Positions 25,491-34,320 of a stretch of 64,000 bases of DNA are shown piece by piece. Both the position numbers and the translations under genes were made by a program. The notes below the pieces were generated by a model. That model was not told the origin of the DNA and made no database searches. It saw nothing but the letters and a program-made list of their open reading frames with translations. Each line of letters starts with the position of its first letter. The stretch's first letter is position 1. This DNA comes from Iamia sp963728655 (lineage in GTDB: Bacteria; Actinomycetota; Acidimicrobiia; Acidimicrobiales; Iamiaceae): positions 744,001 to 808,000 of the forward strand of contig CAVSLD010000002.1 in NCBI GenBank assembly GCA_963728655.1. The letters are read 5' to 3'.

Positions 25491-26408
25491 GTGACCGACG
25501 GCCCGCCGATCTGCGTGGCGCCGCGGGGCGCCCGCTCCTGGGTGGGCGAGGCCGTCACCGCCGGCGGGGGTCGGGTGGTCGACCCCGACGACGCCGAGGC
25601 CGTGGTCTGGACCTCGCCCACCGACCCCGACGGCCTGGCCGCCCTCCTCGCCGCCCACCCCGGCATCCGCTGGGTGCAGCTGCCCTTCGCCGGCATCGAG
25701 CCCTACCGCGCCGTGCTCGACGACGAGCGCACCTGGACCTGCGGCAAGGGCGTGTACGCCCCGCCGGTGGCCGAGCTCGCCCTCGCCCTGCTGCTCTCCG
25801 GGCTCCGCCACGTCGGTCCCTACGCCCGGGCCGGGCGGTGGACCCCGCCGATGGGTCGCAACCTGCGGGGCGCTCGCATCACGGTGCTGGGCGGTGGCGG
25901 CATCACCGCCGAGCTGCTCCGCCTGCTCGCCCCCTTCGACGTCGACGCCACCGTCGTCCGCCGCCACCCCGGCGCGGTGGAGGGGGCCGGTCGGGTGGTG
26001 GGGCCCGATGCCCTCGACGACGCCCTCGACGGGGCCGACGGCCTGGTCCTGGCCCTGGCCCTCACCCCCGAGACCCGGGGCATCGTCGGGGTCGAGGCAC
26101 TGGAGCGGCTCCCGGACCACGCCGCCCTGGTCAACGTGGCCCGCGGCGCCCACGTCGACACCGCCGCCCTGGTCGCGGCCTTCGCGGCCGACGCCCTGGG
26201 GTCGGCCGGCCTCGACGTCACCGACCCCGAGCCCCTGCCCGAGGGCCACCCGCTCTGGTCCGAGCCCCGCTGCACCATCACGCCGCACGTCGGCAACACG
26301 CCGGACATGGCCGTGCCCCTGCTCTCGGCCCGGATCCGCGCCAACGTCGAGCGCTGGGCCGCAGGGCGCGACCTGCTGGGCCCGGTCGACGTCACCCTCG
26401 GCTACTGA
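25491..26408 (+). CDS. D-isomer-specific 2-hydroxyacid dehydrogenase
   Basis: 305 aa from GTG (VTDGPPICVAPRGARSW). The NAD-binding domain has GARITVLGGGGITAELL near residue 125. The catalytic set shows LVNVARGAHVDTAALV near 215, the Glu region LDVTDPEPLPEGHPLW near 245, and His in TPHVGN near 264. Reduces 2-ketoacids to D-hydroxyacids with NAD(P)H. Substrate unknown. Follows the small zinc-ribbon gene by 7 nt. Confidence 0.9.
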   Translation: MTDGPPICVAPRGARSWVGEAVTAGGGRVVDPDDAEAVVWTSPTDPDGLAALLAAHPGIRWVQLPFAGIEPYRAVLDDERTWTCGKGVYAPPVAELALALLLSGLRHVGPYARAGRWTPPMGRNLRGARITVLGGGGITAELLRLLAPFDVDATVVRRHPGAVEGAGRVVGPDALDDALDGADGLVLALALTPETRGIVGVEALERLPDHAALVNVARGAHVDTAALVAAFAADALGSAGLDVTDPEPLPEGHPLWSEPRCTITPHVGNTPDMAVPLLSARIRANVERWAAGRDLLGPVDVTLGY

Positions 26409-26429
26409 CCCTCCGTCGCCGCCGACGCC

Positions 26430-26464
26430 GGTGGACAGGTCGTGCCAGGCACACAGTGTCCACC
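26430..26464. terminator. two-tier hairpin after the dehydrogenase gene
   Basis: Outer arms GGTGGACA / TGTCCACC enclose an inner hairpin GTGCC-A-GGCAC. It lies 22 nt after the dehydrogenase stop and 70 nt before the amidase start, so termination is likely; an amidase leader structure is an alternative. Confidence 0.5.
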
Positions 26465-26535
26465 TGGGCCGCGGGCGCCGCCCCGGCCTCCTAGGTTGGC
26501 GGACCCCACCCGCACGACGCCCCGGAGGCTGACCC

Positions 26536-27937
26536 GTGGACTTCCGAGAGCACACCGTCGAGGACCTCGCGGCCCGGGTCCGGGCCGGGGAGGTGGGCGC
26601 CCGGGAGCTGGCCCGGGCCGCCCTCGATCGCATCGACGCCCTCGACGGCGACCTGCACGCCTTCCTCGCCGTCGACCCCGAGCTGGCCCTGGCCGACGCC
26701 GCCCTGGTCGACGAGCGCATCGCCGACGGCGACGACGTCGGCCCCCTCGCCGGCATCCCCATCGGGGTCAAGGACCTGGAGGACGCCATCGGGTTCCGCA
26801 CCACCCACGGGTCGGTGCTCTCGGCCGACGACGCCCCGGCCATGGCCGACTCGATCCTGGTGGCCCGGCTCCGGGCCGCCGGCTGCGTGGTCGTGGGCAA
26901 GACCAACACGCCGGAGTTCGGCTGCAAGGGCGACACCAGCAACGGCCTGGGCCCGGCCACGGTGAACCCGTGGAACACCGAGCGCTCGGCGGGGGGCTCC
27001 TCCGGGGGCAGCGCCGCCGCGGTGGCCTCGGGGATGGTGCCCCTCGCCACCGCCAGCGACGGCGGCGGCTCCATCCGCATCCCGGCCGCGATCTGCGGCC
27101 TCACCGGCTTCAAGCCGTCGCTCGGGCGGGTGCCCGTCGGCGGTCCGACCCCGCCGGCGTGGGCCGACCTGTCAGCCAAGGGCCCCCTCACCCGGCGGGC
27201 CACCGACGCCGCCGCCGTGCTCGACGCGGTGGTCGGCCCGGACCCCACCGACCTGCGGTGCCTGCCCCAGCCCCGGGCGCCGTGGCGACCCCAGGTCGAC
27301 GAGGCCGGGCCCCCTCTGCGGGTCGCGTGGTCGCCCACCCTCGGCTACGCCCCGGTCGACCCGGCCGTGGCGGCGGTCTGCCAGGCCGCGGTCGAGCGCC
27401 TCGACGCGTCGGGCTGCGAGGTGGTCGAGGTCCCGTCGGTGTTCCCCGAGGACCCCGTCGGGGCGTGGCTCACCCTCACCTCGGCGTCGCACCTGCGCAC
27501 CGTGGCCGACCTGGTGGACACCCCCCAGTGGGACCTGCTCGACCCGGCGGTGCGCTTCGGCGCGGAGATGGCCCGGACGATGTCGGCGGTCGACGTCATC
27601 GTGGCCCAGGACACCTGCCACCAGCTCAACCAGACCCTGACCACCCTGCTGGCCGACGCGTCGTTCCTCCTCACCCCTGTCGTCGCCGCCCAGGTCCCGG
27701 CCCCGTGGGGCATGGGCACCATCGACGGCGTCGGAGGACCCCAACTGGATCCGGTTCACCTACCCGTTCAACCTGACCCGGTCGCCCTGCGGGACGGTGC
27801 CCGTCGGGCGCACCGACGACGGGGTGCCGGTCGGGCTCCAGGTCGTGGGGTCGAACCACGCCGATGCCGCCGTGCTGCGGATGCTGGCCTACCTCGAGGG
27901 CCTGGTCGGCATGGACGAGGTGGCCCCGGTGGGCTGA
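26536..27937 (+). CDS. amidase (amidase-signature family), with one frameshift
   Basis: Cleaves a carboxamide bond with a Ser-cisSer-Lys triad. Lys is in IPIGVKDLED near residue 79. The Gly/Ser signature ERSAGGSSGGSAAAVAS near 155 is followed by SDGGGSIRIPAA, which holds the nucleophile. The first frame is good to about 27,730; the C-terminus continues in another frame as EDPNWIRFTYPFNLTRSPCGTVPVG and ends at 27,937. Total length is 3n+1, so one base appears inserted in the GTCGGAGGACC region. The C-terminus is intact otherwise, which favours a sequencing error or very recent mutation. Start GTG has a GGAGG site upstream. Substrate unknown. Confidence 0.88.
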
Positions 27938-27979
27938 GCGCGATCCCCGGATGGTGGGCCCGGATCCCGGGTAACGTGG

Positions 27980-28648
27980 GTGGTCGTGACGGCACCGCCG
28001 CATGCTCCGTGGGCGTTGCGAGGCGAGGCCCTCGTGTGCGTCAGCCGCAAGCGCCCCGAGGTGGCCCTGCCCGACGGCATCGCCCCGGCGCCCGGGCCCA
28101 CCGCGATCGCCGCGATCCGCTACACCGACTCGCCCGTCGGGCCCTTCCTCCAGCTCATGGTGGTGGTGCCGGCCCGCCTCGGCGCCCACCCGGGGTGGAC
28201 CGTCGCCTGCGCCGTGGTCGACAAGCCCGAGGCCATGGTGGGGTTCCGCATGAACTGGGGTGTGCCCGCCCGGCTGGGCGAGCTGCGCTGGTTCGCCCGC
28301 GACGGCGTGCGCCAGCTGCTGTGGGAGGACCGGGACCTGTCGGTCAAGGCCCGGGGCCGCGGCATCGGTGTGCCCATGGTGGTGCCCCACCGGATGGTGC
28401 TGGCCCGGGCCGACGGCCCCGTCGTCGTGCCCGACCGGCTCTGGGGGCTGTTCCGCCCCGCCCTGGTGGTGATCGAGGCCTCGCCCCGCGACGGCCTCGA
28501 CTGCCTGGTCGGCCGCCACCTCGGTGCCACCGTCGACGGCGTCCACCGCACCATCGCCCCGGCCCGCACGCCGGTGGGGCTGCTGGCGCCGCTGCGGGCG
28601 CCGGCCACGGCCGAGCCGCTGATGCGCGGGCCCGACCACCGGCTGTGA
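27980..28648 (+). CDS. acetoacetate decarboxylase-like protein
   Basis: 222 aa from GTG at 27,980 (GTG at 27,986 possible). RYTDSPVGPFLQLMVVVPARLG near residue 50 and later KARGRGIGVPMVVPHRM resemble the ADC-like beta-barrel family. A catalytic Lys as in acetoacetate decarboxylase was not confirmed. Other ADC-like proteins act as hydratases or aldolases, so the reaction is uncertain. Followed by a thioesterase-like gene 45 nt downstream. Confidence 0.5.
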   Translation: MVVTAPPHAPWALRGEALVCVSRKRPEVALPDGIAPAPGPTAIAAIRYTDSPVGPFLQLMVVVPARLGAHPGWTVACAVVDKPEAMVGFRMNWGVPARLGELRWFARDGVRQLLWEDRDLSVKARGRGIGVPMVVPHRMVLARADGPVVVPDRLWGLFRPALVVIEASPRDGLDCLVGRHLGATVDGVHRTIAPARTPVGLLAPLRAPATAEPLMRGPDHRL

Positions 28649-28680
28649 GCCCAGGGTGGGCCGGCCCGGGGCCGCCCTCG

Positions 28681-28686
28681 TAGGTT
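28681..28686 (+). promoter_or_regulatory. putative leaderless -10 box (TAGGTT)
   Basis: TAGGTT ends 7 nt before GTG at 28,694, supporting that start over the TTG at 28,685 inside the box. Confidence 0.45.
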
Positions 28687-28693
28687 GACCGGT

Positions 28694-29524
28694 GTGACCA
28701 GCCTCTTCGACGACTGCACCGCCGTCCGCCCGTCGGCCACCGACGGCACCTTCGACGCCGACCTGCGCGACGAGTTCACCATCGTCAACGGCCACCCCAA
28801 CGGGGGCTACCTCCTGGCCGTGATGGGCCGGGCCGCGGTCGCCGCCCTGGGCGAGGACGACCGCCACGTCGTGGGCTCGACCACCTCCTACATCTCGCCG
28901 CCGTCGACCGGGCCCGCGACCGTCGCGGTCGAGGTCCGTCGGCGGGGCCGCACCGCGTCGCAGCTGCACGTGGTGCTGGCCCAGGACGGCGAGCCCAAGG
29001 TCGAGGGGCTGATGACCCTCGCCGGCCTGGGCAACGGCCCCCCCGCGTGGGGCGACATCGCCCCGCCGGACATGCCCGACGAGGAGACCTGCCGGGCCGC
29101 CACCCGGGGCCGCCGGTCGCCGGTCACCGGCACCGACGAGCCGCCCATGGCCCGGGTGGTGTCCCAGGCCTTCGACCCGGCCACCCTCGGCTGGGCGGCC
29201 GGCGCGCCCGGCGGGGGAGGGGAGATGCGGGCCTGGCTCCGCCTGGCCGACGACCGCCCCTTCGACGCCCTGGGCCTGCTGTTCGCCGTCGACGCCCTGC
29301 CGCCGGCCACCTTCGAGGTGGCCATGACGGGCTGGGTGCCGACCCTCAGCCTCACGGCCTACATCCGGGCCCTGCCCGCCCCCGGGCCCCTGCGGGTGCG
29401 CTTCCGGGTCGGCACCATCGCCGCCGGGCGGGCCGACGAGACGTGCGAGGTGTGGGACAGCGCCGACCGCCTGGTGGCCCAGTCGACCCAGCTGGCCGCC
29501 CTCCGGATGCCGCCCGCGCCCTGA
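28694..29524 (+). CDS. thioesterase-family protein (double hotdog)
   Basis: 276 aa from GTG (VTSLFDDCTAVRPS). EFTIVNGHPNGGYLLAVMGRAAV near residue 35 and GSTTSYISPPSTGPATV near 65 resemble the acyl-CoA thioesterase N-terminal hotdog. The second half has RPFDALGLLFAVDALPPATFEV. Two tandem hotdog folds are typical of TesB-like and 4HBT_3 proteins, which hydrolyse acyl-CoA. Last gene before the tRNA-Val element. Confidence 0.75.
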   Translation: MTSLFDDCTAVRPSATDGTFDADLRDEFTIVNGHPNGGYLLAVMGRAAVAALGEDDRHVVGSTTSYISPPSTGPATVAVEVRRRGRTASQLHVVLAQDGEPKVEGLMTLAGLGNGPPAWGDIAPPDMPDEETCRAATRGRRSPVTGTDEPPMARVVSQAFDPATLGWAAGAPGGGGEMRAWLRLADDRPFDALGLLFAVDALPPATFEVAMTGWVPTLSLTAYIRALPAPGPLRVRFRVGTIAAGRADETCEVWDSADRLVAQSTQLAALRMPPAP

Positions 29525-29586
29525 GCGTCGGCCCCGCCGATCGGGTGGGGCCCCGCGGGGGCGCCGCGCTACTGTGCCCCCTTCCG

Positions 29587-29663
29587 GGGCGTATAGCTCA
29601 GCTGGCTAGAGCGCTGCCTTCACACGGCAGAGGTCACAGGTTCGAGTCCTGTTACGCCCACCA
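29587..29663 (+). tRNA. tRNA-Val (CAC)
   Basis: 77 nt with encoded CCA. Acceptor GGGCGTA pairs with TACGCCC. The anticodon stem CTGCC/GGCAG encloses loop TTCACAC, placing CAC at positions 34-36 (Val, GUG). TTCGAGTCC forms the T-loop. Its 3' half is the attachment site of the element that follows. Confidence 0.95.
29618..29663 (+). repeat. attL: 46-bp direct repeat in tRNA-Val 3' half
   Basis: Starts CTTCACACGGCAGAGG and runs through the CCA end. Exactly repeated at 35,010-35,055. Confidence 0.85.
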
Positions 29664-29670
29664 CTCGCCT

Positions 29671-30500
29671 GGGAGGGTGAGGGGGAGGAGAGTAATTAGG
29701 GGGGAAGTGGGATGAGAGAGGGAGGTGTGGAGAAGAGTGGGAGATAGATAGAGGTAGAGGAGAGAGTAAGGAGCATAAGGAGAAAAGTGGGAAGGTAGAG
29801 CAAGAGGAGGAAGATAGAGGGATAGAGTGGAATAGGGGAAGACAAGTACAACTCAAGTCGAGGAGCTATGGGAAGCTAAGAGGAAGCATAGCAGGAGATG
29901 GTACGATAGAGAGAGATAGTAATGAGCATAGACGAGAGGACAAGATCAAGGATTAGGGGATATGAGATTGAGTCAAGAGAGGACAAGACATAGAAGACTC
30001 TACGATAATGGAGAGAAGATGGAGTAGATAAAGGGAAATAGGGCGAAGATAAGGGATAGGGAAGAGGCTCTAGAAGACGGTGAGGACAAGGAGTCATATA
30101 GGCTAGAGGACGGCGGAAGTGAGGCTAGGAAGAGGAGAAAGAAGACGAGGAATAGAGGACTCGAGGAGCATGAAGAGGTATAGGAAGATATAGGAAGATT
30201 AGAGCAAGGATGGCTATAGGTGGAAGACAAGGTGGAAATGGACAAGGGGGAAAGAGTGGAGAGCTGATAGATCTCGGATGGAAGGACGTAGACTAGGAGA
30301 CGATGAGGTATGGATATGGGAAGAGATAGAAGTAGACGGCGAAGGACTAGTGAAGAGCAAGGACAAGAAGGGAAGATGGTAGAGCAAGTGTAGATAGACG
30401 ACGACACGGTGGAAGAGCTCAACAGGTGGAGATGAGAGTACGGACAGAGGACGCTATGCAGATGGGAATACACTGGATGAGCTGTATGAGAGTGCTAGGG
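29671..30500 (+). other. polypurine low-complexity tract
   Basis: From just after the tRNA the plus strand is almost only A and G: positions 29,671-29,820 contain two C residues. C content rises gradually to the right, and by about 30,550 the sequence again looks GC-rich. G and A runs such as GGGGGAGGAG and ATAGAG recur without a fixed period. The minus strand is therefore pyrimidine-rich and free of stops, creating long meaningless frames of Ser/Leu/Pro. No gene supported. Either a genuine strand-asymmetric tract or a base-calling/assembly artefact. Confidence 0.85.
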
Positions 30501-30693
30501 GACAACGCTGACGACGGAGACGAGTGGACGACGGACGGGGTCAAGGGCAACTGGGACGGACACGGCGATGGCGACGGCCTGCGCACGCTACGGTGGCAAG
30601 ACTCGGACACGGGCACGACACGACGCTCCGAGAGGACGGCGTCGACATCTACGACGTCTAGGCGAGGCTAGGTCACGCCTCGGCGAAGATGAC

Positions 30694-31038
30694 TTAGACG
30701 TCTACGCTGACGCTCTCGGCGCGGGCTAGGGCGCGGCGGACGAGATCGGCGGTGTCAGGCTGTACTGAGCGACTACGAGGGGGGCTGCTACGCCTTGCTG
30801 GACGAGACGATGTGCGTCGCTGGCCGGCGAGATCCGCACGCTGCGCGGTTTGGCCTACGCCTGCGGCAGTGCGTGGATTGTGGCTTTGCGGACGACGGAG
30901 CGGCTCAACTACTACGACGACACGCTCTTGTCTGGTCCTCCGACAGCGATGCCACAGACCTCCGCTAGATGTCGTGCCTGTGGGCAGCATACGTGGGGGG
31001 TGTGACCGTGGGACGGTCAGGCATCGACGTCGAACCAC
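30694..31038 (-). CDS. possible coding remnant inside the element
   Basis: Open minus frame ending QPDTADLVRRALARAESVSVDV, a plausible amphipathic helix before a TAA stop. The upstream part is Arg/Ser-rich and not convincing. It may be the C-terminal end of the frameshifted membrane gene above it or a separate broken gene. Function unknown. Confidence 0.25.
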   Translation of the reverse strand: MVRRRCLTVPRSHPPRMLPTGTTSSGGLWHRCRRTRQERVVVVVEPLRRPQSHNPRTAAGVGQTAQRADLAGQRRTSSRPARRSSPPRSRSVQPDTADLVRRALARAESVSVDV

Positions 31039-31844
31039 TGGAACAGCTAGACGAGGACCTGCTGACGAGAAGTGACGAGGTGGTGAGTTCTAGGAACGGG
31101 GCACTGGTGGGGCTTAGATCGGGTGACTCTCGGTGGTAGACGCGTGAGCACAGCGATGGGGGTGCGCGTCGTAGACGGGCATCGTGGTACGCGGTGAGGT
31201 CGCTGTAGCGAGCGCTCTGCTCGGCGTGAGCCGTAGGTGGTGTCGTGGACTGCGAGACGCTCGGCACGACGAACTCGCCAGAGACTATGCGTGCTAGTCG
31301 CTCCGCGTCGGCAGCTAGGTCGTGGATGACGGAACAGTGCTGAACACCGGTGCGAGCGCTCCGAGATCTGCGTCCAGAGGTAAAGGCGCAGGTCGTACCG
31401 TGCAGCGGCCCTTGATGGCGAGGCTCAAGGATGGCGGAGATGGCCTGGTTGCCGGCTACGTAGAAGTCGGTCGAGACATCCGGGTCTTGGTCGGACACGT
31501 CGGGAGGTTCCGGTGAGTCGCTGTCGATCTCGCCGGCTGGAGTGCCTCGCGTCTGCTGCCTCAGCTGCCTCCGTCGAAGTGTCGTGTTCCCGGCGCTTCC
31601 ACTTGATCGGGCCTGCCTCGGCCGTGTCCGTGTCCCGGTTGTAGAGCGCCAGCAGGATGCACAGAATCCCCCCGAACGCCAGTAGCGAAGCGAAGGGCGT
31701 GGACGTGCTGAGGGTACAAAGGGCGAGCGCCAGTAGGAACACACCGACGACGAAGGCGACCACGTCGGTGGCCGATGGCTCGATCTGCTCCAGCCATCGC
31801 CGGCCTCGCTCCCCCACGGCGCAGGACCTACCGGGCGCCACCAC
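30965..31844 (-). pseudogene. two-TM membrane protein with acidic cytoplasmic region, frameshifted
   Basis: The first frame (from 31,844) reads EPSATDVVAFVVGVFLLALALCTL and then FASLLAFGGILCILLALYN: two closely spaced transmembrane helices followed by a basic KWKRRE. The coding signal then passes to a second frame with AGEIDSDSPEPPDVSDQDPD, DFYVAGNQAISAILEPR and CSVIHDLAADAERLARIVSGEFV. The shift falls near 31,540. Base composition is less GC-rich than the flanking chromosome. No family recognised; such small two-TM proteins with charged tails are common in actinophages and plasmids. Confidence 0.45.
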
Positions 31845-31874
31845 CGGGAGGCTGTCCCGGTGGAGAGAGCGATG

Positions 31875-32217
31875 TTACGCCACCTGGCGCATCGCCTCGA
31901 GGGCGACCGATCGGCACGTCGAACTCCTCGGCCACGTCCGCCGCGGTGAGCCTGGGCCCAGCTCGGCGCGGGCCGCGGCCCACGCCTGGAGGTCGGCGAG
32001 GGGGACGAGGCGGCGGGCGACGATCCGGTCGACGGCCGCCTCCTCCCGTGCCACGAGGGGCCGCATCCGGTCGGGGAGCCGGGCTGGTGGCAGCCGCCAC
32101 CCGCTCGAGGTGGACGAGCTGGTGGAGCAACGCTGCGAGCCGGTCCACGGGTGGCAGGTCCCGGTTCACGAGGATGGCCTGGTGGCCGTCGTCAGCAACG
32201 GCACACCGGGCCCTCAC
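31875..32217 (-). pseudogene. ImmA/IrrE-like metallopeptidase, frameshifted
   Basis: Pieces from three frames fit the phage-associated ImmA/IrrE pattern. AILVNRDLPPVDRLAALLHQLVHLER gives the zinc-site helix, here HQLVH where HExxH is expected. REEAAVDRIVARRLVPLADLQAW follows, holding the third ligand region. Then AADVAEEFDVP and VALEAMRQVA to TAA. The Glu-to-Gln change removes the general base unless it is a sequencing error. ImmA/IrrE proteins usually cleave a cognate repressor in phages and ICEs, which fits this element. At least two frameshifts. Confidence 0.6.
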
Positions 32218-32342
32218 CCGGCAGGGAGCCGGTCACCATGCACTCCACCTCGGGGCGGGCCCGCAGGGTCCCGCCACGCCCGCCAGGGCCCCTCTGGATC
32301 AGTCGCCCGCACCCTACGGAGGGGGTGTGTCAGCCGGGCCCG

Positions 32343-33255
32343 TCAGCTCTTGGTGATGACCTCGGCCCGCTCCACGGTGAAGGCCGGCACCGTGGTCGAT
32401 CCGCCGATCTGCGTGTCGTAGGAGAAGGACCGGCGCTCTCGACGACGAGGCGCACGACGTCGTTCTGGTCGATCCCGTCGAGGATCGGGCAGGGCTCGTG
32501 CGCGGTGAACACGGCGTTGTCGCCGGCGTACTCGAAGGAGTACTCCCTGGGCTCGTTGTCCCAGTAGCGCGGGAAGGCGCAGGGCCGGTGGCGGCGTCGA
32601 ACTGGACGATGTCGACGACGATGGTGAAGAGCTGCCCGGTGACGGCGTCGGGGTCGCGGATGACGGTGTCGACTTCGACGGGGCCGGCGTTGTTGAGTGC
32701 CTCGTCTCGCTTGGCGGTGGCGCAGTTGTCGGCGAGCGCCTGGACGGCCGCCTCGGTGGCACCGACCTGGGACCAGCGGTCCTCGAAGCTGATGGGCGCA
32801 GCCTCACCGGAGGGGGCGGTCAGGTCGACAGCGGCGCTGCGCCTCGGCGTCGATCTCGGCCTGGGAGCTGAGCGGGGGGGATGGTCGTGGTCGGTGGTGC
32901 CGTCGTGGTGGTCGGCGGCTCGGTGGTCGTTGGCGCCTCGCTGCTGGGGGGCGGGTCGGTCGTGGACGCCGCCTCGGTGGTCGACGACGCACCCGCAGCA
33001 GCGTCCTCGTCATCATCACCGCCAGCGAGCCCCCCGATCAGGAGCGCCACGACAGCGAGTGCCGCGGCAGGCGATGAGTGGGATGGCCCACTTCGGGAAC
33101 TGGGGGCTGGTCGGCGCTTCCGTCCCCACCTCGGTGGTGGTTGCGGCGTCGGCGCCGGGTGTGGTGTGGTCCGTCCACTGGTCGCCGTCCCAGTAGCGCT
33201 GGTGCCCCTCGGGCATCGGGTACCAGCCCGCCGGCCGCTCGTCGAAGTCGCTCAC
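32343..33255 (-). pseudogene. DUF2510 membrane protein with Thr/Pro linker, multiply frameshifted
   Basis: GTG at 33,255 with GGAGGGG upstream opens VSDFDERPAGWYPMPEGHQRYWDGDQWTDHTTP, a clear DUF2510 module (about residues 1-35). After a shift, a TM helix (ALLIGGLAGG) and linker rich in TTTTAPPTTT follow. The exported domain reads TAPSGEAAPISFEDRWSQVG, DNCATAKRDEALNNAG, GQLFTIVVDIVQFDA, AFPRYWDNEPREYSFEYAGD, then ends FSYDTQIGGSTTVPAFTVERAE. At least four one-base losses are needed to join them, e.g. near 32,581 and 32,438. Likely an extracytoplasmic protein of the element. Confidence 0.6.
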
Positions 33256-33314
33256 GGATCCCCTCCAGGTTCCACAGGTCAGCCCACCCGTCGAGGGCTG
33301 GTCCGGTGACCGTT

Positions 33315-33434
33315 CTACTCGTTGGAGTGCTGCCGTGCCCGCTCCAGGGCGACCCGGGCCATGTTCTCGATGGCCGTGTAGGCCTCGGGGTCGGTGCGGC
33401 GCAGCTCCTCCAGGTCGACCCCGGACGCTGCCAT
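33315..33434 (-). CDS. 39-aa phage-type small protein
   Basis: ATG...MAASGVDLEELRRTDPE, then AYTAIENMARVALERARQHSNE: charged helical, codon usage like neighbours, 60 nt upstream of the DUF2510 gene and same strand. Short helical proteins of this kind are common in actinophage genomes. Function unknown. Confidence 0.4.
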   Translation of the reverse strand: MAASGVDLEELRRTDPEAYTAIENMARVALERARQHSNE

Positions 33435-33467
33435 CTGGATACGCCTCGACCCTGCCGGCGCCACCCG

Positions 33468-33794
33468 ATGAGCCCTGATGTCATCGTCCCCCTCGCCGTC
33501 GCCGCCCTCGGCGTCGTGGCGGCGGTCGTGTCGGGGCGGCTCCACCAGCGCACCGCGGATCGGCCCGCCGCTCTCGCCGAGCTCGAGGCCGCCCTCGGCG
33601 AGCAGCGCGTCCAGATCGACCGGTACAAGGCCGACCGCACCGAAGACAGGGTCCGCATCGACGCCCTCGAGGACGAGGTGCAGCGCTGCGAGGCCGGCCG
33701 CGCCGAGGACAACCGCCGCCACACCGCCGAGGCCGCCGACCTCCGCTCCGAGGTCCGCCGCCTGGCCGCCGTCGTCGAAGGGATGCGCCCATGA
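33468..33794 (+). CDS. membrane-anchored coiled-coil protein, phage type
   Basis: 108 aa. MSPDVIVPLAVAALGVVAAVVSG is an N-terminal membrane anchor; the rest is a charged coiled coil (LAELEAALGEQRVQIDRYKADRTEDRVRIDALEDEVQRCE). Its stop overlaps the next ATG (ATGA). The pair resembles the small membrane/coiled-coil genes found near lysis cassettes of actinophages (holin- or spanin-like), but no lysin is present here. Intact, in contrast to its neighbours. Confidence 0.6.
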   Translation: MSPDVIVPLAVAALGVVAAVVSGRLHQRTADRPAALAELEAALGEQRVQIDRYKADRTEDRVRIDALEDEVQRCEAGRAEDNRRHTAEAADLRSEVRRLAAVVEGMRP

Positions 33795-34114
33795 ACGTCG
33801 CTGACCGTGCCCGGTGGAGGATCCGACGAGAGCGGGCCCGGTGGCGCCGGCTGGTGCGTTCCGAGCGGGCCTGGCGCCTCGCCGCCGCCGTCCTGCTCGT
33901 CGGGTCCGCGATGCTCTCGGCCCGCAACGCCTACGACCTCTCCCGTCAGGGCTGCGAGTCCCGGGCCCAGGGCCGCGAGGACGTCCGGGCCGCGATCGTC
34001 GCCGGCGTCGACGAGGTCGCCTCCTACGCCGAGCTCGACCCCCCCAACCGTGAGCTCGTCACCCGCCGGGTCGAGCACCGCGTCTACAGCGAGCTGCCGC
34101 CCCCCGGCTGCTGA
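33791..34114 (+). CDS. small single-TM protein, phage type
   Basis: 107 aa. A strongly basic N-terminus (ARWRIRRERARWRRLVRSERAW) precedes one TM helix (AAAVLLVGSAMLSARN) and a short outer domain with two Cys (RQGCESR and PPPGC). Translationally coupled to the preceding coiled-coil gene. Probably part of the same membrane function. A strong hairpin lies 19 nt past the stop. Confidence 0.6.
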   Translation: MNVADRARWRIRRERARWRRLVRSERAWRLAAAVLLVGSAMLSARNAYDLSRQGCESRAQGREDVRAAIVAGVDEVASYAELDPPNRELVTRRVEHRVYSELPPPGC

Positions 34115-34132
34115 CCCCACGTCGCACGAACG

Positions 34133-34163
34133 AGCCGCCCCCGTCATCCCGGCGGGGGCGGCT
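34133..34163 (+). terminator. terminator hairpin after the phage-type pair
   Basis: Perfect 11-bp arms AGCCGCCCCCG / CGGGGGCGGCT around a short loop, 19 nt after the stop at 34,114. No T tract. Confidence 0.6.
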
Positions 34164-34212
34164 CGTCGGCGTCACGGGCACGCTGCCAGCAGGGAAGTCG
34201 CACCGGTCAACG
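34134..34212. repeat. internal direct repeat, left copy
   Basis: Contains the hairpin above and ends with CAGCAGGGAAGTCGCACCGG and CAACG. A diverged copy lies at 34,751-34,830. Confidence 0.65.
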
Positions 34213-34320
34213 TCACCTAAGAACGCAGAATGTCGTTGTTCGCCCGGCCACAGAGGGTGAGATGTTCTCCCGACCTCGAAGAGCCGGGTTGCGCCCCGAC
34301 GGAGGTGGCAGCGGTTCACC

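Noticed and set aside
23745..27338. 1197-codon minus frame over MFS, dehydrogenase and amidase genes
   Set aside because: Shadow frame with no domain pattern; overlaps four supported genes.
29620..30473. Long Ser/Leu/Pro-rich minus-strand frames (78, 73 and 157 codons)
   Set aside because: The pyrimidine-only strand cannot form stop codons, so open frames are expected by composition. The first also reads through the tRNA.
33481..33927. Arg-rich minus frames opposite the phage-type pair
   Set aside because: Shadows of the two intact plus-strand genes with clear TM and coiled-coil features.
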